DNA of 27,822 bases from Paulinella micropora (taxonomy: Eukaryota > Cercozoa > Imbricatea > Euglyphida). Within the stretch, counting starts at the first letter, position 1. Each line of letters begins with the position of its first letter. The stretch spans positions 721,283-749,104 of the forward strand of contig BJOX01000028.1 of assembly GCA_009731375.1 (NCBI GenBank), written 5' to 3'. A model generated the notes under the pieces. That model was not told the origin of the DNA. It did no database searches and saw only the letters and a program-made list of their open reading frames with translations. A program made the position numbers and the translations under genes. Below are positions 21,041 to 27,822 of the stretch, in pieces.

Positions 21041-21270
21041 CAGCCGTCGTCTGGGTCCCGCCGCATCCAACATGTTGTAGCCGCCCCCGTCTCGGTCACG
21101 CCGAATCCCGCTCGTCGAAGCTGCTCCCGTCTCGGTTACGTTGAATCCCATTTGTTGAAGCCGCCCCCGTCTAGGTCACGTCGAATCCCATTGGTTGAAG
21201 CCGCCCCCGTCTCGGTCACGTCGAATCCCATTGGTTGACGCCGCCCCCGTCTCGGTCACGCTGAACTCCA
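21041..21270. repeat. 40-bp minisatellite, about six copies
   Basis: Unit CCGCCCCCGTCTCGGTCACG plus TCGAATCCCATTGGTTGAAG, starting at 21041 (diverged), 21081, 21121, 21161, 21201 and 21241 (partial). Period exactly 40, so not a protein repeat. Divergence is greatest at the left. The frames crossing it on both strands are not convincing genes. Confidence 0.92.
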
Positions 21271-21505
21271 CTTTAAATCAAACTGATACATTTTGCTTTT
21301 CATAGCCTCATAATGCCCTCTCGGTGCGCTGTAGTCCCATTCGCCCAGCCCAGAGGTAACGTAGGCAAGGAAAGGCTCCCCCGGACCTTTGCTACCCCCA
21401 CCAAGGCCCCTCCGGCACTGAAACGCCATGCTTGAAACGAACCTGAGTGCTAATAACACGAATGAAATACACACCCCCTCGTCTACTCATCACTCCATCC
21501 CTTCT

Positions 21506-21837
21506 CCCCCCAAAAAGATCTATGTCCCCTTTTGATGAATGATGTTTGCACTCTGGTGCCCCCCCTCACCCGAGTGTCAGAGTTGCCGCTTGCCCGCTGC
21601 CCCGTTTCTCTTCCTTCTTCATCATCTTTCTTCTTCATCTTTCTCATCTCTGCCCCCAAAAAGGTCCATGTCCCCTTTTGATCCCCTTCGCAGCCCCCTC
21701 TGAATGATGTTTGCACTCTGGTGCCCCCCCCCCCCCGAGTGTCAGAGTTGCCGCTTGTCCGTTGCCCCTTTTCTCTTTCTTCTCATCATCTTTCTTCTTC
21801 ATCTTTCTCATCTCTGCCCCGCCCCCTCCCCTCTCAC
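21506..21837. repeat. Tandem duplication of ~150-bp C/T-rich segment
   Basis: CCCCCAAAAAG, then TCCCCTTTTGAT, GAATGATGTTTGCACTCTGG and GAGTGTCAGAGTTGCCGCTT all occur twice, at about 21506-21650 and 21652-21830. The second copy has a C homopolymer (21724-21736) and an insert (CCCCTTCGCAGCCCCCTC). It is cut by an N gap at 21838-21847. Strongly pyrimidine-biased strand; noncoding. Confidence 0.88.
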
Positions 21838-21847
21838 NNNNNNNNNN
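21838..21847. other. Assembly gap (10 N)
   Basis: Short N run at the right end of the C/T-rich tandem duplication. Confidence 0.99.
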
Positions 21848-22630
21848 CTATCCTATCCATCCTATTGACTATCCCTATTTGTTATCCCCTGTCTTCCTCC
21901 CCCCCGCTATTCTACCCCTCTCTATCTAAACTGGATTAGTCAATATGTGTTATTCCCCCAACCCAACCCGTATGTCCCCTTCGCCCGCTGTTATCAGAAG
22001 AATATACAAAGTTCCATTATCATCGCTCGTCACAGAGCGGAAAGAAAAAGAATAAAGTCTTGTGTCAGTCCGCTCCCCAGTTTCCCCCATGAGCCTATCA
22101 GGCATAAGACATGTTTGTCATTCATTTCCCGTATGTCCGCTATGCCCGATATGTCAGTCTGATATATTTCCCCCATCATACCGTAAAGTCACGTGATATT
22201 ACATATACCTATACCCGTGAGCCTGAATGATATAATATTTTTCCCGTATTTGTCTGTATATATAACCCGCGTCGTCACAATGTTTACCTTGTTGGTATAA
22301 AATGCATGTAGCATGCCCGTCACCGTACCTGTGAATGTAAAAGTATACCGCTCCCCTTCTCTCATCTTCATTCATCTTCGAATTCGTATGTCAGTCATAT
22401 TCTCATCACCCCCTTATAAAGTCCCGCAATTCATTGATACCGTTATCATCCTCTCATATACCCGCAAGTCATATAAGCCGTTATCACCCATCATATATCC
22501 GCAAGTCATATAAGCCGCTATCACCCCGTCCTGTTCCCGCAGGTCGTATTCTTTTCATCTCGTCATTTCTCATCTTTCTTATTCTTCATCTTTCTCTATT
22601 CCTATACTATCCTCTCACTCGTCACCCATT
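21848..22630. other. Pyrimidine-rich spacer with a short tandem repeat
   Basis: No gene recognised. CCGCAAGTCATATAAGCCG followed by (T/C)TATCACCC occurs twice in tandem (about 22463-22499 and 22500-22530), with a related CCGCAGGTCGTAT after it. It lies downstream of the minus-strand retroelement coding region and could be its 3' non-coding part or LTR, but I could not find a matching direct repeat on the other side. Confidence 0.5.
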
Positions 22631-22632
22631 CA

Positions 22633-23370
22633 TCACCCCCTTCCTCGTTGTGCCCGTCCTCTTGCCCGAGTCATCCGACCACCCGTCGTAGGCCGCTTCT
22701 TGCCTCTTGATCCAACCGCCGCCGGTGGAGCGCCGATAATATCGAAAGGCAATCCATCCGCATCTATCTCGTCCCAAATCTGTGCCGGTATCCGCCTCTC
22801 TTCCGTGAGGTCGAACGGTACATTCAGCACTAACCGCGGTCTCGTCTGAATGGTGTATGGGATATGATCCTCGTCGTCCAACTTGATGATGGCATCCCAC
22901 GTTTCCCGCTTCCTCCCCGCCTTTTCCAGAAAAACCGGATCGAACCGCTGCATCTTTTCCTCTGCTACCTCGTCACTACTCCTCCAAAACTGCATCACCG
23001 GCGTTAAACCCTTCCCCGCCTTATGTCGTGACGTCACCCCCTGACTTAGAACCCTCATGACATAAAAGTCATCCAATGTGTCATCGCTTACCTCTTTCGC
23101 CGCCGGCATCATCAAGTAGAACTTGCCCGTCCTCCATTTTATCCCATCGATCTCCGCCGCTTTTTCCACCCACAGGCCTCGCTTGTTTTTGATCGTTGAT
23201 GGGTTTCCAGTCGTCGAAATTCGCCCTCTGCTCCTCCTCTTCCGAATCCATTTTCCCCAAGACCGTTAAAACCGCTGCGGCCGTCTTGAAGTGAAACCGC
23301 GTCAGGTTCATGCCACTCTTCTTCTCCGCGTCGTATACCGGTTTCAGTGCGAAGACACCATGACTCTGCT
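22633..23370 (-). pseudogene. Unrecognised coding segment downstream of RNase H (frameshifted)
   Basis: A frame open from about 23169 to 22633 reads with protein-like composition (residues such as KFYLMMPAAKEVSDDTLDDFY early, VLNVPFDLTEERRIP later) and ends in a basic GRMTRARGRAQRGRG tail. Immediately upstream, in another frame, 23370-23180 encodes MNLTRFHFKTAAAVLTVLGK and an acidic EEEEQRANFDDWKPI stretch; the two probably formed one protein, broken by a frameshift near 23180. It follows the RNase H where Ty3-like elements normally carry integrase, but no HHCC zinc finger or DDE signature is seen. Function unknown. Confidence 0.5.
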
Positions 23371-23840
23371 ATTGCGCCCGTGTATCCTTGTGATCCGCCA
23401 CCGCCTCCTCCTTCTTTTCCTTCGCATTGTCGTCCTCCGGCCACCCCCAGCCCTTGACTGGTAGTTCGCACGATAGTTCTCCTTACCCGATATGAATTCA
23501 ATCGTGAAGTCATATTCGGATAGCTCCAACTGCCATCTTGCCAACCTGCCCGTGTGATCCTGCGACATCAACCACTGTAGGTTGTTGTGATCCGACCACA
23601 CCGTCGTTCCCTTTGCCCCCCACAGATAGTCACGTAGTTTCTTGAAACCCCAGACTATGGCCAGTGCCTCTCTCTGCCGCGTGCAGTATTGTTGTTCTGC
23701 CCGTGTCATTCGCCGACTCAGAAACATCACCTGCCTCAAACGCCTCTCGTCATCCCTCTGTTGCAGAACCCCTCCTATCGTATATGCCGATGCATCCGTG
23801 TCGAGTATGAAACTCTTGTTGAAACCGTATCCCCTTCACT
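23344..23840 (-). pseudogene. Ty3-like RNase H domain
   Basis: Minus-strand frame with the usual landmarks: a first catalytic Asp in LDTDASAYTIGGVLQQ (about 23810-23760), then SRRMTRAEQQYCTRQREALA (second catalytic Glu), WGFKKLRDYLWG, a DHNNLQWL segment with the third catalytic Asp, and RLARWQLELSEYDFTIEF. It ends after GKENYRANYQSR with a basic run and a stop at 23344. A frameshift near 23820 separates it from the RT frame. The catalytic residues look intact; the open frame does not. Confidence 0.85.
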
Positions 23841-24700
23841 CCATGGGTCCATCAAGATATGTGCCCTTAGTGTTTCAACCGCCTTATGAACCGCTGGTGG
23901 CCACGTACTCCCCGCACCGCACTTGCCCTCTTTCATGAACAACCGTATTGGTTCCGCGATTTTTGCGAATCCCGGTATGAATTCACTATAGTATTGCGCC
24001 AAGGACACAAAGGAGTGTAAATCGGATCTCGTCGCAGGAAGAGGCATAGCCACAAGCGCTTCTCGCTTCTTCCTCGCAATCGAACACGTCCCGTTCTCGA
24101 TGTCGTACCCCAGATACTGTATCCGCTTCTGTAAGAAGTGGCACTTCTTAGCATTCAACCTGAACCCGAACGCCTTGACCCGTTTCCTGATGTCACGCAA
24201 ATGTTGTATGTGTTCCTCTACCGAATTCGAGAAATGACCACATCATCCAAATACGCGAAGGCCTATCCCGTTGTATCCCCGTACTTCTCCGCAAATTCCG
24301 CGTCTCGGAAATTCGCACCCAGCATCTTCGTCATCGCCTGCTGAAATATGCCCGGTGCCACCTTCAACCCCATCGGCAGAACCTTCCACACATAGGTTGT
24401 CATCCCCACCATGAATGCCGTTAGGTAGCGGCTTTCCTCCGCTAACGGGATCTGCTAGAATCCGCTTTTCAAATCCAACGTCGAGTATATTTTCGCTTTC
24501 TGCAACACCTCTATTCCCCTCCGCACGTCTGGCACCGGCGTCTCTATCTTCTTGATGATTTCGTTTATCCTCCAATAGTTAATACACATCCGCAACGTTC
24601 CGTCTGCTTTCGGCGCCATGCGTACCGGAGACGCATACTCCGATAGCCGCGTCTCGATCAATCCCTTTTCCAAAAGTTCCGCCGTCATCTCCCTGGCAAT
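23830..24700 (-). pseudogene. Ty3-like reverse transcriptase domain, broken
   Basis: Begins HHEDRIAREMTAELLEKG near 24712, continues with YASPVRMAPKADGTLRMC and ends its first frame at LDLKSGF, where a TAG (24455-24457) sits at the position usually held by an aromatic residue. Past this stop the frame continues with the palm/finger segments (LPMGLKVAPGIFQQAM). Another TAG at 24263-24265 precedes the catalytic YLDD (24242-24253), and a frameshift follows within ~40 bp. The thumb and connection region (FGFRLNAKKCHFLQKRIQYL, then FVSLAQYYSEFIPGFAKIAE) is in a third frame. Domain order and motifs are clear; inactivation is equally clear. Confidence 0.88.
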
Positions 24701-24707
24701 CCGATCC

Positions 24708-25753
24708 TCATGATGACTTAGCCGCGAAGGCCGGACCTATCCCCGGTACCTCTTGCCCCATCTCTCGTTCGAAAACCGTGACGTGGCTTGTCACCGATCC
24801 CCCCTCCAAAGGACCGAAAGCTTGGATGTTGTCTTCCATGACCCCCATAGCCGTAGCCTTTTCCTCTGACGTGCCCTCCCATGTCTCCGACTGTTCCTGT
24901 AACGCCTGTCTCGCCTTATCCGTCTCCTCCTTGATCTGCTCCTCTGTCGCTTGCCCCTGTATGTCATCCACCGCTATCTCTGCTCCGTCCCCGTCCAAAC
25001 CCTCCCTCGACCGATATAAGGTTGGTGTCTTCCGCTCTTGATCCGCGAATCTTGCCAGTTGGTCCATCATCATAGCATACTGAATGGCGTGTGTCCTGTG
25101 GTATACCCCGGATATGTGCGTGAACGCTTCATCCCGAATGGAGGCCAAATCCCGATCCAGAAGTTCCTCTCGGTACCGCCTAGCTATCTTCCTCGATCCG
25201 AGTCGGCAAGCCACTATCAACTTCTGTGTGCGACTCGGAATCGGTATCGGGTCCGCGATTAGGAAATCTTCCACATCGTACCAACACATTTCCGTTCTCC
25301 TTCCTACCGGAAACATAATTGTGAAGACCCGTGTGAAAGCCGATTTTTCAATGTCTTCTTGATCTGGGACACCGAATCCGCTACCATGGGTTGGCTTCCC
25401 CACCGCTCCTGCAGGAAGTTCAAAATCTCCACCTTGGCCTGGCTAGGCTTGCCCGTATTGCATACTACATATTGCGCCATAGGCAACACCCGTGTATCCA
25501 TTTCCTTATGTTGGTATCCCAAGTCTCGCCCGTGTTTCGGAAACCCGTCCGAGGCCTCCTCTCTCTGTCTCCGGAAATACTCCAGCCTCCTGTCAACCAG
25601 AGCAAAGATTCTGGCCCTCGTCCACTCATCTTCCGATTCGCTCTCCTCTTCCTCTTCCTCGTGATCTCCGATGGCAAAAACCTCCTGTTCCGCTGCCTTA
25701 TCCTCCTCTCCCTTCTCAATCTCTACCCGTGCCGCCCTGAAATCGTTCGCCAC
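24708..25753 (-). pseudogene. Gag-like region of the Ty3-like element, frameshifted
   Basis: Two overlapping minus-strand frames: 25753-25304, with a very acidic EEEEEESESEDEW stretch and then ALVDRRLEYFRRQREEA, and 25403-24708, with FPVGRRTEMCWYDVEDFLIA, RKIARRYREELLDRDLA and an acidic, Gln/Glu-rich helical C-terminal part. The overlap at 25304-25403 marks a frameshift. The second frame ends at a TGA just before the RT frame opens one base out of register. Charged helical composition upstream of RT supports Gag or a Gag-Pol linker; no CCHC zinc knuckle or protease motif is visible. Confidence 0.6.
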
Positions 25754-26290
25754 CCATGCCCCCGGTATGTCTCCCGACAGAGTTGTAAATCTTCCGAGCC
25801 GGAAGACCCACTAGCTGACGGGCAACGGTACTTGCCGGAATAAAAGATTATAAAGCGCAGAGGGTGGGCAATGCCGTGAGGCAATTGACCACTCTCTGTA
25901 TTCAATACTAGTCAATACTAGCGTCCCAGTATTACTAATCCGTTATTATTGTCCAAGTGTTTACAGTTCACTTATGCAGTGTGGTTACCTTTTAATTCTG
26001 AGGTTACAGACTGTGCTGCTTGAGCACCCTAGCTACGAAACCTATCCGTTCCATTTAAGCTATCCGTTCTACAATTGGCTGGCCTACATAGGTCCCGACG
26101 GGGACCTTGCCTATTCTAGATGATTCAAGAATGTCTAGACAAGATGTATTGTACAACTCAAGTATACTTGTAAGCAAAAATGGTATTACATAGGTAATTA
26201 GCAAGGAGGGCCGGTCGAGAATAAGTTTACGTGAATTTGCCACTGAAGACAAATTTGGTAACGGATATTCCCGGTAACGGTATATCTCCG
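25754..26290. other. Leader of the Ty3-like element and unannotated spacer
   Basis: Unique sequence without long frames. TATTCAATACTAGTCAATACTAG (25900-25922) contains a short direct repeat. GTCCCGACGGGGAC near 26093 is a small hairpin. It may include the 5' end of the Ty3-like element; no LTR boundary or primer-binding site can be assigned. Confidence 0.5.
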
Positions 26291-26291
26291 A

Positions 26292-26306
26292 CGCTCCCCC
26301 TCAAAG
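26292..26306 (-). promoter_or_regulatory. Possible copia polypurine tract
   Basis: On the minus strand, TTTGAGGGGGAG followed by CGTCGGAGATATACC resembles the polypurine tract and LTR start common in Ty1/copia elements (purine tract, then TGTTGG-like sequence). It lies ~1.3 kb downstream, on the minus strand, of the copia RNase H stop at 27602, farther than usual, so the link is tentative. Confidence 0.3.
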
Positions 26307-26309
26307 AAC

Positions 26310-27600
26310 GTAAACTAATCCGCCTTGACTGCTTAGTAATAATATGGTTTATTATTAAGTCCGCACCAAGGACCTTATGATCATAAATGAATTAACATGT
26401 CTATGCCCTATCACTCACGTTGGCGGTGAAAAGCCAGACCCAAAGAAGGTTATTACTTACCCTCACTCTCTCTGAGAAATAGAGTCAGAAGTGGCTACCC
26501 CACTTACCGCGGCATGCATATATCAATGAGATTACATGCAAGGCTGGCGTCCCACGGTAAAGCAAGGCCTCTCTGACGAGAAGACGATTAACAACTACTC
26601 TCACCTAACCTCTCAAATTGAAAAAGGTAAAAGTTGAGCCCATCCCGGCTGAAACTTGAAGTATGATCATGCATCGGAGAATTACATAACATATAATCAA
26701 AAAATAATAAGTCAACAAGTCGACTTAGTAAATGTTGATCCGGTAATACGATTTACGGTGAAATTTAATGATTTATCTATCCCTAATGCTTATATGATAA
26801 TCATAATGTCCATATATATGAAGTATAGATATAGACATCACATAGTAACATATAAAATGTGGCATTGAATAATATAATAAAAGTTATGAAGGCAAATGCA
26901 TATAAAATATTCAATATGAAATATAATCATGCCAAATTAACGCAGTAGTTATAGAACATCGAGATATAAAAGAAAATACTATTTATATGATATAATATTA
27001 ATGCGTGACTTAGCAAAAATAAAAACGGCAGCATTTCCCCGGCAAGGGGTACCTATCGGAAAAATATATATGAAAATAATATAATTCGAAGGGTAATTGC
27101 CGGCCGAACGCGCGGTTTTCTTTGCGCTCACTGTCGCGAACCGGTCTCGAACGAATCCCGCATTTGCATTTGCTTCTGGGCCTTGATCCCCCGGACTTTG
27201 TTTTGTGTTCTTGGCCCGACCCATGCTCTACTACCTAAAGTTCCTATCAACGGAAAAAGGGGTAGCGCACGGCAAAGACAAACCAAAAGCACAGATAAAC
27301 ATGGTGACAAGTCCTAGCAAGCTACAAGAATGCTTTGGGATACAAAATCCTTAAGAGCCGGAGGCTACTTAACGACTTTGTGTCCAGAAGCACTAAGTCG
27401 GTCGTTGACGCAGCCCACTTCCGAGTCGGCTGATCCAGGCGCCAAAACACAACCTAGAAAGCTGGGTGTATAACAAATAGCGAGGTTGACCCTCGTACTA
27501 CGTAAAGCGATACCGACATTGAGTGTTGGGACTCATTTCCGGTCACTACTCCAATGACTTGGTCATTATCGGCTTAAACCCCTACTAAGGCTATGTCTAT
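26310..27600. other. AT-rich spacer between copia pol end and candidate purine tract
   Basis: About 1.3 kb, strongly AT-rich between 26650 and 27090. No protein frame with recognisable content, no tRNA-like folds and no SSRs beyond short runs. If the copia element is complete to the left, this would be its 3' untranslated region and LTR. At 27525-27570 CCGGTCACTACTCCAATGAC with the following TTGGTCATT makes a partial inverted repeat. Confidence 0.45.
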
Positions 27601-27601
27601 C

Positions 27602-27822
27602 CTACTCGTCCGAGAGCGCCATCTTTCTAAGCGCGTCCAAATCCAATTTGGGGCAGAACACGTCCAACAACATGTCTGCTTGATCCTTGGGCAAATACTT
27701 AGTCAAAACATCCCCTAACTGACCTTTAGTACCTATCTTCCTAAATAAAGCTATGCCTTCCTGTTCTAGCTCATGTAGGTAGTGTTCTTCCAAAGGCAAG
27801 TGTTTCGTGCGTGGTCCGGCTA
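27602..27822 (-). CDS. C-terminal end of Ty1/copia RNase H (partial at window edge)
   Basis: On the minus strand, entering at the right edge, the frame reads AGPRTKHLPLEEHYLHELEQ and then GIALFRKIGTKGQLGDVLTK, followed by a short tail to a TAG at 27602-27604. The pattern RTKH...H...I.T..QLGD.LTK is the characteristic end of copia-type RNase H (usual form R(S/T)KHIDIRYHF...QLADILTK). The open frame begins outside the window. No stops inside the visible 73 codons, so this copy may be less decayed than the Ty3-like one. Confidence 0.85.
   Translation of the reverse strand, partial: AGPRTKHLPLEEHYLHELEQEGIALFRKIGTKGQLGDVLTKYLPKDQADMLLDVFCPKLDLDALRKMALSDE

Larger units (their letters stand above)
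22633..25753 (-). mobile_element. Degenerate Ty3/gypsy-like retroelement (gag-like, RT, RNase H)
   Basis: Order on the minus strand: acidic/basic gag-like region (25753-24708), reverse transcriptase (24700-23830), RNase H (~23840-23460), unknown segment (23370-22633). RT followed directly by RNase H with a Ty3-style thumb/connection is diagnostic of the Ty3 group. No protease DSG/DTG motif, CCHC knuckle or integrase is visible, and no flanking LTRs were found. At least three frameshifts and two in-frame stops show that it is dead. Confidence 0.75.

Noticed and set aside
20764-21238. Overlapping small frames in the GC-rich region
   Set aside because: They span a 40-bp (non-multiple of 3) minisatellite and occur on both strands with no conserved features.
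25754-26290. LTR of the Ty3-like element
   Set aside because: I compared it by eye with 19,900-22,600 and found no matching direct repeat; boundaries cannot be placed.

Overview
Eukaryotic nuclear DNA. The evidence is short open segments bounded by consensus GT/AG splice sites, a tRNA-derived SINE, and Ty3-like and Ty1/copia-like retrotransposon remnants. It looks like a protist- or alga-type genome with an extreme load of simple-sequence repeats (SSRs), but the sequence does not identify the species. There are four N gaps (4826-5689, 8365-8375, 15218-15297, 21838-21847).

Left two thirds (about 1-19,700): almost everything is microsatellite: GATA/TATC and its one-base variants (GATT, GGTA, GGAT, GACA, GGTT), GAT, TTA, CAA, CT, CA, TA, CTTGT-like. 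Embedded in it, all on the + strand, are short islands of ordinary complexity. They behave like exons of one gene: 1517-1589, 6154-6202, 8237-8341, ~8378-8398, 8693-8719, 10903-10986, 13975-14016, 14539-14640, 15166-15217(+gap), 16852-16899, 17559-17619, and a terminal exon 19084-19655 ending in TAA. Most internal exons are phase 0 and a multiple of three. The 17559-17619 exon (phase 1) joins the terminal exon in frame. The predicted protein has an N-terminal helical part (upstream end outside the window) followed by a long disordered P/Q/A/M/G-rich tail. That tail carries FxDxF (FDDVF) and DPF motifs and acidic phenylalanine motifs typical of clathrin-associated endocytic adaptors (AP180/CALM, epsin, ArfGAP type). 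The family call is inference.

The striking feature is that many of these exons exist as serial partial or decayed copies spread along the microsatellites: about ten copies of the 5' part of exon 1517-1589, three copies of its 3' end, three STEVE exons, three copies of the QQPAPV micro-exon, six 27-nt VAPAP units, five VFED copies and three PQP-donor copies. This looks like repeat-mediated exon duplication inside a microsatellite-swollen gene.

Other repeats in this part: an interspersed ~400-bp element in five copies with (ATCT)n flanks, a 136-bp foldback/MITE-like element (12045-12180), a SINE (16111-16374), a 31-bp minisatellite, and a GC-rich island of uncertain strand (7940-8078).

Right third (about 19,700-27,822): ordinary-complexity DNA without host genes that I recognise. 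It holds a 40-bp minisatellite (21041-21270), a tandem duplication (~21506-21830), a broken Ty3-like gag/RT/RNase H unit on the - strand (23344-25753) followed by an unrecognised coding segment (22633-23370), and the C-terminal end of a copia-type RNase H at the right edge (27602-27822, - strand).
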